This document shows, one piece after another, positions 14,714-22,181 of a DNA stretch of 35,041 bases. Made by a program: the position numbers and the translations under genes. The notes beneath the pieces are model-generated. The model did no database searches. It had not been told where the DNA came from and saw only the letters and a list, made by a program, of their open reading frames with translations. Each line of letters opens with the position of its first letter. Position 1 is the first letter of the stretch. Source of the stretch: Solirubrobacterales bacterium (GTDB lineage Bacteria; Actinomycetota; Thermoleophilia; Solirubrobacterales; Solirubrobacteraceae). The stretch spans positions 1-35,041 of the forward strand of contig JAOPZJ010000206.1 in the NCBI GenBank assembly GCA_025964155.1. Reading direction: 5' to 3'.

Positions 14714-16213
14714 ATGCGTTGGTTGCGCGGTCTTGCGGCCTCGGCGGCGTGCGGAGTGGCGGCGTCGCCTGCGGCGGCCGCGGTCTCGCCGCTGGTGCAG
14801 GTGACCGGGGCGTCGCCGTTTGCGATCGGGTGTGCGGGGCCTGGGCACGACCCGACGGGGAGGGTGTACGAGAACGCCGAGGTCGAGCCGTGGGTCGCGG
14901 TCGACCGGGCCGATCCTGATCACATCGCCGGCGCCTGGCAGCAGGACCGCTGGAGCGACGGCGGCGCGCACGGCCTGGCGGCGAGCACGTCGATCGATGG
15001 CGGCGCGAGTTGGACCGGTGCGACATTCGCGGACTTCAGCCGCTGCTCACTGTTCGCTCGCTACGGCGACGTCGCCGCGCAGGGCCCAGGTCGCGAGTTC
15101 GATCGCGCCAGCGACCCGTGGGTCTCGTGGGGCACCGGCAGCCGCCTGCACCAGATCGCGCTGAGCGTGAGCAGACCCTCCGTCGGCCTTGGCCTGAACT
15201 CCGGGATCCTGGTCAGCCACTCCGACGACGTCGGCGCGACGTGGTCGCCCCCGAAACTCCTCAGGGAGGACCACGGGGGCAGGGTGCTCAACGACAAGGA
15301 GTCGATCACCGCTGACCCGGCGAACGGCTACGTCTACGCGGTGTGGGACCGCGTCGTCGCCAAGCTCGCGCACGCGAAGCTGAAGGAGACCGAGAACGCG
15401 ATCGCCGAGCGCGGCCCGACCTGGTTCGCCTCCAGCCCCAACAACGGCGAGACGTGGTTCCCGGCGCGCAAGATCTACGACCCCGGGAAGACCAGCCAGA
15501 CGATCGGCAACCAGATCGCAGTCGCGCCCGACGGCACGCTGCTTGACGTGTTCGTGCAGACCAGCGACCGCCCGGACACCCAGGGCACCGGCCTCAGCGT
15601 CGCTGTGATGCGCTCAACGAACCACGGCGCCTCCTGGTCGAAGCCGCGCAACGTCGGGAGGGTCAACGCCCGGCCCGTCCGCACCCCCGGTGACCGCGAG
15701 CCCGTCCGCACCGGTGACGTCGTGCCCGACATCGCGATCGATCGCCGCACCGGGGCTGTCTACGTCGTCTGGCAGGACGCCGCCGCCAAAACGCCCGCCG
15801 TCCGCCTCTCGAAGTCGATCGACGGCGGCCGGACATGGAGCGCGCCACAGATTGCGAGCGGCTCGCCGGCCGGGACCCCGGCCTTCAACGCGGCGGTCGA
15901 CGTCAATGGCAGCGGCGCGGTCGCCGTGACGTATTACGACTTCCGCAACGACACGCGCACCACCGCGACGGCGCTGACCGACTACTGGATTCGCACGTCG
16001 ACGGACGGCGCCGCGACCTGGGCGCTCTCGCAGCGCGTCACCCCGACGTCGTTCGACATGAAGAAGGCGCCCTTCGCCCGCGGCCGCTTCGTTGGCGACT
16101 ACGAAGGACTGGACCACGCCGGCGACACCTTCAAGCTCTTCTTCGTGCAGACCAACAACACCGACACCGGCACCAACCCGACCGACGTCTACGCCGCCGA
16201 CGTCACGCCCTGA
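14714..16213 (+). CDS. Secreted Asp-box (sialidase-fold) beta-propeller protein
   Basis: The 499-residue protein has a signal peptide (about 1-23, ending SPAAAA). It carries repeated Asp-boxes of the pattern S-x-D-x-G-x-x-W: STSIDGGASW, SHSDDVGATW, SPNNGETW, STNHGASW, SKSIDGGRTW and STDGAATW, spaced across the chain as expected for a six-bladed sialidase-type propeller. The arginine triad and Tyr/Glu nucleophile of true sialidases could not be placed confidently, so it is called exo-sialidase-like by fold only. It may bind or hydrolyse an extracellular glycan. The ATG at 14714 begins a proper signal sequence; longer frame upstream overlaps the previous gene and is not coding. It converges on the SMP-30 gene. 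Confidence 0.82.
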   Translation: MRWLRGLAASAACGVAASPAAAAVSPLVQVTGASPFAIGCAGPGHDPTGRVYENAEVEPWVAVDRADPDHIAGAWQQDRWSDGGAHGLAASTSIDGGASWTGATFADFSRCSLFARYGDVAAQGPGREFDRASDPWVSWGTGSRLHQIALSVSRPSVGLGLNSGILVSHSDDVGATWSPPKLLREDHGGRVLNDKESITADPANGYVYAVWDRVVAKLAHAKLKETENAIAERGPTWFASSPNNGETWFPARKIYDPGKTSQTIGNQIAVAPDGTLLDVFVQTSDRPDTQGTGLSVAVMRSTNHGASWSKPRNVGRVNARPVRTPGDREPVRTGDVVPDIAIDRRTGAVYVVWQDAAAKTPAVRLSKSIDGGRTWSAPQIASGSPAGTPAFNAAVDVNGSGAVAVTYYDFRNDTRTTATALTDYWIRTSTDGAATWALSQRVTPTSFDMKKAPFARGRFVGDYEGLDHAGDTFKLFFVQTNNTDTGTNPTDVYAADVTP

Positions 16214-16226
16214 CCGTTCACGACGT

Positions 16227-16244
16227 GTGCGGTCCGCCCCGCAC
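16227..16244. terminator. GC hairpin between convergent genes
   Basis: GTGCGG and CCGCAC form a 6-base stem with a 6-base loop in the 37-base gap between the Asp-box gene and the SMP-30 gene. There is no T-tract on either side, so termination is only suggested by position. Confidence 0.3.
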
Positions 16245-16250
16245 CCGGTC

Positions 16251-17162
16251 CTAGGGCCATCCGACGTGGGCCGCGGGCGCCTCGACGGTCAGCACCTGGC
16301 CCGTTCCTTCCTCCTCCGCGATGTTCGTCGGGCCGCGCCACTCCGCCGCCACCATGAACAGCGTCCTGCCGTTGACGCCGCCGAGCATGCACGCGAAGCA
16401 GCCGCGGTCGAGCTGGATCGTCTGCAGCACCTCACCGCCTTCGCGGACGCGCACGCACCGCTGGTTGGGGACGTCGCCGTACCAGACGGCGCCTTCCTCG
16501 TCGAGGCAGATGCCGTCGGGCACGCCGTCGCCGAGGTCGGCCCAGACCCGCCGGCCCGACAGGCTGCCGTCGGTCGCGATGTCGAACGCCGTCAGCTTGT
16601 TGCCGTAGGACTCGGCGAGGATCAGCGTCGCGTTGTCGGGCGTGACGGCGATGCCGTTGGGGAAGGCGACGCCGTCCGCCACCTGTCGCTCCGAGCCGTC
16701 GGGGGTGACCAGCGCGATACTCCCGGGAGCGAACTCGCCGCCGGGGAAGTCAAAGCCGGTGTTGCCGACGTAGGCGTTGCCGCGACCGTCCACGACGATG
16801 TCGTTCCAGGGCGGGGCAGCCAGCTCGGTCAGGTCGGCATGGGTCACCAGCGAGCCGCCGGGCTCCCTGCGCAGGAGCAGCCCCTCGCGGCCGGAGACGA
16901 TGAGCAGGCGCCCGTCGGGCAGCCAGTCGATGCAGAACGGCAGAGGCGCCGGCGCGTGGACGACGACCTCGCTGTTGCCGTCGGCATCGAGCGCGATGAT
17001 CTCCTGGGCGCCCCAGTCGGAGAACCACAGACGCCCGTCGTGCCAGCGTGGCGACTCGCCGAGCACGAGACCGGTCTTCAGCGTTCGCGGTCGAGGCGTC
17101 GGCGGCGCCTCCCGCTCCCCGGGTTGTCCGTCGACACGCGCGTTGCTCTCGTTCTCGATCAT
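16251..17162 (-). CDS. SMP-30/gluconolactonase-family lactonase
   Basis: The 303-residue protein matches the SMP-30/gluconolactonase/LRE family, calcium-dependent six-bladed propellers that open sugar lactones. Metal-site motifs are visible: GESPRW (Glu36), the PWNDIVVD Asn (about 119), PNGIAVTPD, and DGICLDEEGAVW (Asp about 217). There is no signal peptide, so it is cytosolic. The first 25 residues are charged and probably disordered. A GAGGAGC ribosome site precedes the ATG. It is divergent from the F420-type oxidoreductase, which belongs to a family that includes F420-dependent glucose-6-phosphate dehydrogenase. That enzyme makes 6-phosphogluconolactone, so the pair could act in sequence (inference). 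Confidence 0.88.
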   Translation of the reverse strand: MIENESNARVDGQPGEREAPPTPRPRTLKTGLVLGESPRWHDGRLWFSDWGAQEIIALDADGNSEVVVHAPAPLPFCIDWLPDGRLLIVSGREGLLLRREPGGSLVTHADLTELAAPPWNDIVVDGRGNAYVGNTGFDFPGGEFAPGSIALVTPDGSERQVADGVAFPNGIAVTPDNATLILAESYGNKLTAFDIATDGSLSGRRVWADLGDGVPDGICLDEEGAVWYGDVPNQRCVRVREGGEVLQTIQLDRGCFACMLGGVNGRTLFMVAAEWRGPTNIAEEEGTGQVLTVEAPAAHVGWP

Positions 17163-17292
17163 TCGCTGCTCCTCGTCGTCGTCTGCTCGTGCAGCTGGGA
17201 CGACTGTGCGCAGCGAAACTCATCGGCGTGCACGGTGCGCCGGGAACGCCTGAACTCGCGCCAACCCGCGGTTTTCTGGACCTGAGCGTTCG

Positions 17293-17323
17293 CGGCGCGC
17301 CGCCCCCTGCGGGCGGCGCGCCG
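17293..17323. repeat. Very strong GC hairpin in the divergent SMP-30/F420 gap
   Basis: Arms CGGCGCGCCGCCC (17293-17305) and GGGCGGCGCGCCG (17311-17323) are perfect 13-base complements around a 5-base loop. There is no T-tract. It lies 100 bases before the upstream ORF of the F420-type gene, so it could sit in that transcript's leader or act as a DNA-level element. Confidence 0.55.
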
Positions 17324-17422
17324 TTCGGGCCGCCGGGACGCCTTGCGGTCCGGCGCTGACCTTGCGTTCCACCGCGAACGGCCGATCTTGGAAAGAGACC
17401 CGAGATCGAAGGAGACGAGCAG

Positions 17423-17473
17423 ATGACCACGCGGCGGCTGACTCTCAACAGCATGCTGGAGCGGTGGCGATGA
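17423..17473 (+). CDS. 16-codon upstream ORF (leader peptide candidate)
   Basis: ATG at 17423 follows a strong AAGGAGA ribosome site and encodes MTTRRLTLNSMLERWR, then TGA. The stop overlaps the start of the F420-type oxidoreductase gene as ATGA, so ribosomes finishing this peptide would be placed on the next start. The larger gene has only a weak ribosome site of its own. The best ribosome site in the gap thus belongs to the small ORF. Whether the peptide senses anything is unknown. Confidence 0.5.
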   Translation: MTTRRLTLNSMLERWR

Positions 17474-18456
17474 GCACCGACCCCAGCTTCCCCCGCATCG
17501 GCCTGCACCTGTCGGCCGAGGAGCACGCGCCCGATGTGCTCGTTGCAACCGCCCGACGCGCCGAACAGGCCGGCTTCGCGTTCGTGACGGTCTCAGACCA
17601 CTTCCACCCATGGACGCGCCGCCAGGGCCAGTCGCCGTTCGTGTGGGCGGTGATCGGCGCGATCGCCCAGGTCACCGATCACATCCCGGTCGGCACCGCG
17701 GTCACGTGCCCCATGATCCGTACGCATCCCGCGATCATCGCGCAGGCTGCGGCCACCGCCGCGGCGATGCTGCCCGACCGCTTCTTCCTCGGGGTGGGCA
17801 CCGGCGAGCGGCTCAACGAGTGCGTGCTCGGGGACCCCTGGCCGTCGGCGCCGGTGCGTCGCGACATGCTCGAGGAGGCCGTCGAGGTCATCCGGGCACT
17901 CTGGACCGGTGCGGTGGTGCGCGCCCACCGCGGCCGCTACTACACCGTCGAGGACGCGCGGGTGTTCACCCGGCCGGTGACGCCGCCCCCGATTGTCGTC
18001 TCAGGTCTCGGCCCGCGTGCCGCCGCCCTCGCGGGACGTATCGGCGATGGCTACATGCACGTCCGGGCGGAGGCCGACCTCGTCGACGCGTTCCGCCGCG
18101 CGGGTGGTGACGGCAAGCCGTGCTACGGCAAGTTGAACGTGTGCGTCGCCGCTGATGAGGCCCAAGCCCGGCGCATCGCGCACGAGACGTGGCCGACGAG
18201 TGGCCTGCGCGGCGAGCTCGGCCAGCAGCTCGCGACGCCCGAGCACTACGAGCATGCGACCGCCACCGTCCGCGAAGAGGATGTCGCCAGATCGGTCTTG
18301 TGCTCTGCTGATCCGGATCGGCATCTCGCAGCACTGACCGACTTCGGACGCGCCGGATTCGATCACGTGTTCGTCCATCAGTTCGGGCCCGACCAAGAGG
18401 GTGTCATCGCGCTCTACGAGCAGAACGTCCTCCCCCAGCTGCGAGCAGCAGCCTAG
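17470..18456 (+). CDS. F420-dependent LLM-class oxidoreductase, glucose-6-phosphate dehydrogenase-like
   Basis: The 328-residue TIM-barrel protein belongs to the luciferase-like family that uses cofactor F420. The pattern IGLHLSAEEHAPDVLVATAR, VSDHFHPWTRRQGQSPFVW, VGTAVTCPMIRTHPAIIAQA and LGVGTGERLNE matches the G6PDH-like (TIGR03557-type) branch. The substrate may be a sugar phosphate or another alcohol. The start at 17470 overlaps the small upstream ORF. It is divergent from the SMP-30 lactonase. The family is well recognised; substrate is not proven. Confidence 0.88.
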   Translation: MSTDPSFPRIGLHLSAEEHAPDVLVATARRAEQAGFAFVTVSDHFHPWTRRQGQSPFVWAVIGAIAQVTDHIPVGTAVTCPMIRTHPAIIAQAAATAAAMLPDRFFLGVGTGERLNECVLGDPWPSAPVRRDMLEEAVEVIRALWTGAVVRAHRGRYYTVEDARVFTRPVTPPPIVVSGLGPRAAALAGRIGDGYMHVRAEADLVDAFRRAGGDGKPCYGKLNVCVAADEAQARRIAHETWPTSGLRGELGQQLATPEHYEHATATVREEDVARSVLCSADPDRHLAALTDFGRAGFDHVFVHQFGPDQEGVIALYEQNVLPQLRAAA

Positions 18457-18467
18457 TGTCTTGACCC

Positions 18468-18767
18468 ATGGGCGACAACGACGACGACGGCCTCGATCAA
18501 CTCTCGTCGAAGGAGCTCCACGACCTTGCCGTTCGCCGTGCTCGGCGCCACCTTGACGTGGGGTTCTTCTGGCGCCTGATGCGGTACCTGCCCGCCGCCG
18601 AGGCCGCCGCGGGGGAGTTCGACGAGGCCGTCGCCGACGTCCAGCGCGTCGCCGCCCACGTCGATGACATCACCGACTCGGGACGCGGCGAGATCGCCGA
18701 GCTGCTGCGCCCGTTCTATCTCACGTACCTGCGTGAGCACGGGGTCACCGCTCAAGCTGCATCGTGA
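18468..18767 (+). CDS. Small helical hypothetical protein
   Basis: The 99-residue protein is acidic and predicted mostly alpha-helical (SSKELHDLAVRRARRHLDVG, FFWRLMRYLPAAEAAAGEFD, then a long helical C-half). It has no membrane segment, Cys pair or known motif. It follows the F420-type gene by eleven bases on the same strand, so it is probably co-transcribed. It has no clear ribosome site. Function unknown. Confidence 0.65.
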   Translation: MGDNDDDGLDQLSSKELHDLAVRRARRHLDVGFFWRLMRYLPAAEAAAGEFDEAVADVQRVAAHVDDITDSGRGEIAELLRPFYLTYLREHGVTAQAAS

Positions 18768-18776
18768 GCACCCGGA

Positions 18777-18926
18777 CTACAGCGCGATGACGAAGGCCGC
18801 GATGGAGAAGGTCAGGGCCACGCCGCTGAGGATGACGAGGAGCAGGGCGCGCCTGACCATCGACTCCATCTGGAGCTCCAGGACGCGGATCCGTGCTTCG
18901 TCGTGGGTCGGGTCGTCGACCGCCAT
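18777..18926 (-). CDS. 49-residue single-helix membrane protein
   Basis: The short ORF encodes MAVDDPTHDEARIRVLELQM, then RRALLLVILSGVALTFSIAA FVIAL. The acidic/amphipathic N-half (1-26) and the C-terminal membrane helix (27-49) resemble small anchored regulators or structural peptides. The ribosome site is weak. It ends nine bases from the convergent hypothetical gene. A longer frame upstream exists but looks like antisense noise. Confidence 0.5.
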   Translation of the reverse strand: MAVDDPTHDEARIRVLELQMESMVRRALLLVILSGVALTFSIAAFVIAL

Positions 18927-19034
18927 CGCCGTCCGAAGTAGGTCGCCTCGGGCGGTGGACCAGGATCCGTGGCCGCGGCGAGCATCTGACGTTCGTCGCT
19001 TGGGACCGGACGCACGTGGCCTACTGCGGGGGCA

Positions 19035-19613
19035 ATGAGCACCCGAACACGGATCGAGCGTCCCGCCCGCTTTCCCGCCGGCGTCAGCGACGCCGGCGAC
19101 GGGATCGTCAGCGGGACCGGCCCTGTCACCGTCGAGGCCTACATCGACTTCCTGTGCCCGTTCTGCCGGGCGTTCGAGCAGCACACCGGGCCCGTGCTGG
19201 ACAAGCTCGTCGCCGACGGCCTCATCGCGCTCGTCGACCACCCCGTCGGATTCCTTGATCGTCTCTCGACGACGAACTACTCCTCCCGCGCCTCGTCCGC
19301 CTCGGGCTGCGCGTCAGACGGCGGACACTACGACGCGTACGCCAAGGCCCTGTTCGCCAGCCAGCCGCCCGAAGGCGGCCCCGGCCTCAGCGAAGATGAA
19401 CTCATCATGCTGGGTCGCGCGGTCGGCCTCGACGACGCGTTCGGGCGTTGCGTTGCCGCGCACGTCTACCTGCCGTGGACGGCGTACGTCACCGCCCGGG
19501 CGATCGACCGCGGCGTGACGGGGACGCCCACGGTGTTCGTTCAGGGCGTCCCGATTCCCGCCGACGGACGCGCGATCCTCGCCGCGGTGCAAGCCGCAAG
19601 CGCGCCGGGCTGA
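19035..19613 (+). CDS. DsbA-like thioredoxin-fold protein
   Basis: The 192-residue protein has the redox motif CPFC (41-44) in FLCPFCRAFEQH and the cis-proline loop GVTGTPTVFVQG, typical of the DsbA/thioredoxin_4 group. It has no signal peptide or membrane helix, so it may act in the cytosol as a protein disulphide or detoxification oxidoreductase, or it may have a non-classical export route. Two further cysteines, Cys95 and Cys146, are outside the motif. A purine-rich GGGGGC precedes the ATG. It is an isolated gene upstream of the SnoaL-like gene. Confidence 0.85.
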   Translation: MSTRTRIERPARFPAGVSDAGDGIVSGTGPVTVEAYIDFLCPFCRAFEQHTGPVLDKLVADGLIALVDHPVGFLDRLSTTNYSSRASSASGCASDGGHYDAYAKALFASQPPEGGPGLSEDELIMLGRAVGLDDAFGRCVAAHVYLPWTAYVTARAIDRGVTGTPTVFVQGVPIPADGRAILAAVQAASAPG

Positions 19614-19665
19614 CACCGATCGCCGCGGGCTGGCGAACGCGGCCGAGCGGCCTACGTGTCCTGGA

Positions 19666-20031
19666 ATGAGCGCTTCTGAAACCGTGACCGACGCCCGCGA
19701 GACGGCTCGCCGGTTCATCGACGCCTTCAACGAGCGCGACGTCGACTCACTCCAGGCGCTGGCCGCCGACGACATCGAGCTCCGCAGGGTCCGGGGCGAC
19801 GCCTTGCGTGGCCGCGACGGCGTGCGCGCGCTGGTGGCGACCGCCGAGGAACTCGACATCAGGCTCGTGCCATTGCGCCCGGCGAATGTCGACGAGCACG
19901 ACGGCCTGGTCCGCGTGACGCAGCCGGTGCGTGAGCTGATCGGCCCCGACGACATCGAACGCCGCATGGAGCTCGAGGTCCGCGACGGGCGCGTGGCGTC
20001 GTTCGCGATCCGCCCGCGCGACGAAGACTAA
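19666..20031 (+). CDS. SnoaL-like / NTF2-fold protein
   Basis: The 121-residue protein has the NTF2-like start ARRFIDAFNERDVDSLQALA, then DDIELRR, and a strand-rich end (RMELEVRDGRVASFAIRPRD). Members bind small hydrophobic ligands or have cyclase/isomerase roles, but many have none known. It has no catalytic residues that can be named. It lies 52 bases after the DsbA-like gene and ends at a bidirectional terminator. Confidence 0.75.
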   Translation: MSASETVTDARETARRFIDAFNERDVDSLQALAADDIELRRVRGDALRGRDGVRALVATAEELDIRLVPLRPANVDEHDGLVRVTQPVRELIGPDDIERRMELEVRDGRVASFAIRPRDED

Positions 20032-20062
20032 GGGCCGCGGCTGCGTTCATACGTCCATCGAG

Positions 20063-20090
20063 GAAAGCCCCGCTACCGGGCGGGGCTTTC
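20063..20090. terminator. Bidirectional intrinsic terminator
   Basis: GAAAGCCCCGC and GCGGGGCTTTC form a perfect 11-base stem with a 6-base loop (TACCGG). The stem begins GAAA and ends TTTC, so each strand has a short T-run at the 3' side. It lies between the convergent SnoaL-like gene and hsp20, a standard place for a two-way terminator. Confidence 0.85.
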
Positions 20091-20109
20091 GTCGTTCGGG
20101 GGCAACACG

Positions 20110-20532
20110 CTAGGCGGTGGTGACGTCGATGCGGCGCGGGTTGGCCTTCTGGGCCTTCGGGACGCGGATCGTCAGGACACCGTTGGTGACCGAGGCCTCG
20201 ATGCCGTCGGCGTTGATCTCGCCCGGGAGCATCGCTCGCAGCTCGAACCTCCCGACCGGCCGGGTCCGGCGGCGCACGATGCCTACCCGCTCGCGTTCCT
20301 TGATCTCACCCGAGACGACGACCTCGTTGTCGTTGACCTCGACGTTGATGTCCTCGCGCTTCACACCGGGGAGCTCGGCCTCGACGATCCACTCGCTCTC
20401 CGTCTCCTCGATGTCCGCAAGGGGCGTGAGCACCCGCGCATCGGGCACGCCCGCCAGTGCGCCCTCCACGAGCTGACCGAGCAGCGAATGCAGTTGGTCT
20501 CCGTCGTGGGCGCGGCGAATGGCAACAGCCAT
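20110..20532 (-). CDS. Hsp20/alpha-crystallin small heat-shock protein
   Basis: The 140-residue holdase chaperone has the alpha-crystallin domain at about residues 40-135: LADIEETESEWIVEAELPGV, the EDINVEVNDNEVVVSGEIKE strand pair, and the closing NGVLTIRVPKA motif. It binds unfolding proteins and forms oligomers. An AAGGAG ribosome site precedes the ATG. No HAIR (CTTGAGT) or CIRCE sequence was found upstream, so heat control by HspR or HrcA is not indicated. It lies downstream of the unusual sigma factor on the same strand. Confidence 0.93.
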   Translation of the reverse strand: MAVAIRRAHDGDQLHSLLGQLVEGALAGVPDARVLTPLADIEETESEWIVEAELPGVKREDINVEVNDNEVVVSGEIKERERVGIVRRRTRPVGRFELRAMLPGEINADGIEASVTNGVLTIRVPKAQKANPRRIDVTTA

Positions 20533-20750
20533 GTTGGTTCTCCTTCTAGAGGGATGCGTCCTATGTTTCCTAGGTCACCGCGGACGACCGCCAAGGGCCT
20601 GAGCGAGCGCTACTCCCAGAGCCTGACCGTAAGACGGCCCGAGCCATGATCCATGGAGATCGTTTCCGCGTCACACCTGGGGCAGCGACGTCCGCACCCC
20701 TGCGGCAAAAGGGGAACATGAAGACGCACCTACGCCGCAGTCATCCGCGA

Positions 20751-21962
20751 TCAAGGGCTCACGGGTGGCGAGAGCACGGCCTCGCGCAGCTTCCTGAGCG
20801 ATCCCTCCTCGATCTGGCGCACCCGCTCGGCACTGATCCCGAGGCGATCTCCGATCTCGCGGAGGGTCCTCGGCGACCGTTCGAGGCCATAGTGATCGAA
20901 GACGATCTCGCGCTCGCGCTCGGTCAGCGTCGCGGTGAGGTCGCGGACCTGGTCGATCTCGAGCCGCGCGAGGACTCTGTCGTAGGCCTCCTCCGCCCCA
21001 GGGTCCGCGAGGCGCTCGCCGACCGTCGTGGCGCCCTCGTCCTCCCCGAGCGGTTCGTCGAAACCCCGCGGCACGTACTCCGCGGCGAGCAGCCGCTCGA
21101 CCTGCGCGCGTGGCAGGCCCGCCGCGCGCACAAGCTCGTCGCTGGTGGGCTCGCGCCGCTCGGCCCTGACGAAGTCCGCGCGTGCGTATCGGACGCGTGC
21201 GAGGCCGCGCGCCGCGCGATCCGAGAGCACGACCGAGCGGCCGAGCTCGGCCACCAGGCCCTGCATCCCCTGCCGCACCCACCACGACGCATAGGCCCAT
21301 AGCGGCGTGCCCAGCTCGGAGTCAAAGCGCTTGATCGCCTCGAGCAGACCTACCACCCCGGCCTGGATGAGCTCCTGACGATCGACGGCGACCGCACCGC
21401 GGTAGAGACGGGCGATGCCCGAGATCGCCGGGATGAAGCTCTTCACCAGCTGCGCGCACGCCTCGGGGTCACCCGCCGCTGCCGCAAGCACGAGCGTCCG
21501 CTCGCGCGTGGGCGACAGGTGCGTGCCGCGGCCGGAGGAGCGCACGACGACCTCGTGGTGGCAGTCGAACCTGAGACGTACCAGCGTCTCGTCCTCGGGG
21601 GAGCAGTCGACCACCACCACCAGTTCGCCGCGGCGCTCCGGCGTGCCGAGGCCCTGGGCCCCCGTCGCGCCGGTCAGCGCGAGCTGCGTGCCGGCGACCC
21701 GGGGCTCGGAGTCGGCCACCGCGTACACGGCGTCCGGGTCGACCACCACGTCGAGCTGCAGCGTCGACGATTCGCCCGTGACGCACCCCGTAACCGCCCC
21801 GAGCAGACCTCGGTCGCCGTGCTGACCGAGTGCCACGGAGCCCGTGTCGAGCCCGACGATGTCGCCGGCGCAGACGCTGTCCGCATGTCGACAGGTGAAG
21901 CGCCGCACCGTCGGCCGACCTCCATGCTCGCGATATCTGTAGGCAAAACCCATCGCTGGCAT
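20751..21962 (-). CDS. Sigma-70 factor with novel 140-residue N-terminal beta-rich domain
   Basis: The 403-residue protein has two parts. Residues about 160-397 are a sigma-70 factor with region 2 (IQAGVVGLLEAIKRFDSELG, then LWAYASWWVRQGMQ), region 3 with basic helices, and region 4 (LTEREREIVFDHYGLERSPR, then LREIGDRLGISAERVRQIEE). Residues 1-141 are not sigma-like: MGFAYRYREHGG, GDIVGLDTGSVAL, VDPDAVYAVAD and LTGATGAQGL suggest a beta-strand domain with five cysteines (24, 31, 60, 120, 134). Its pattern recalls small capsid-associated proteins of tailed phages (inference from pattern memory). The frame is continuous with no stop between parts. The start at 21962 or 21953 is uncertain; either way the domain stays. 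It may regulate this stress block. Confidence 0.88.
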   Translation of the reverse strand: MPAMGFAYRYREHGGRPTVRRFTCRHADSVCAGDIVGLDTGSVALGQHGDRGLLGAVTGCVTGESSTLQLDVVVDPDAVYAVADSEPRVAGTQLALTGATGAQGLGTPERRGELVVVVDCSPEDETLVRLRFDCHHEVVVRSSGRGTHLSPTRERTLVLAAAAGDPEACAQLVKSFIPAISGIARLYRGAVAVDRQELIQAGVVGLLEAIKRFDSELGTPLWAYASWWVRQGMQGLVAELGRSVVLSDRAARGLARVRYARADFVRAERREPTSDELVRAAGLPRAQVERLLAAEYVPRGFDEPLGEDEGATTVGERLADPGAEEAYDRVLARLEIDQVRDLTATLTEREREIVFDHYGLERSPRTLREIGDRLGISAERVRQIEEGSLRKLREAVLSPPVSP

Positions 21963-22181
21963 CGCGTCACCCGTGTTTACGTTTGACAGCTGGAAACCGA
22001 GGCCTGAAGCGCGTGCGCGCGCTCCAAGCGTCCCGGTGACCGTTCAACGCAGGCGGCCTCGCTCACGAGCCACCGCCTCCTCGTCTGATCCCGCTGCGGC
22101 CCGATCTACCCGGGGCACAGCACGACAAACTCCAGATAGGGGAAAACTCACAATCGCGTTTGCGGGCGACCGCGGGTCTGT

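Noticed and set aside
20533-20645. HAIR or CIRCE heat-shock operator upstream of hsp20
   Set aside because: Neither CTTGAGT-type nor TTAGCACTC-type inverted repeats are present in this stretch.
20646-21302. A plus-strand frame with a purine-rich AAGGGGAAC before an internal ATG at 20718
   Set aside because: It runs antisense to sigma regions 3 and 4, which are certain; the purine-rich run is a chance match and the protein is not recognisable.
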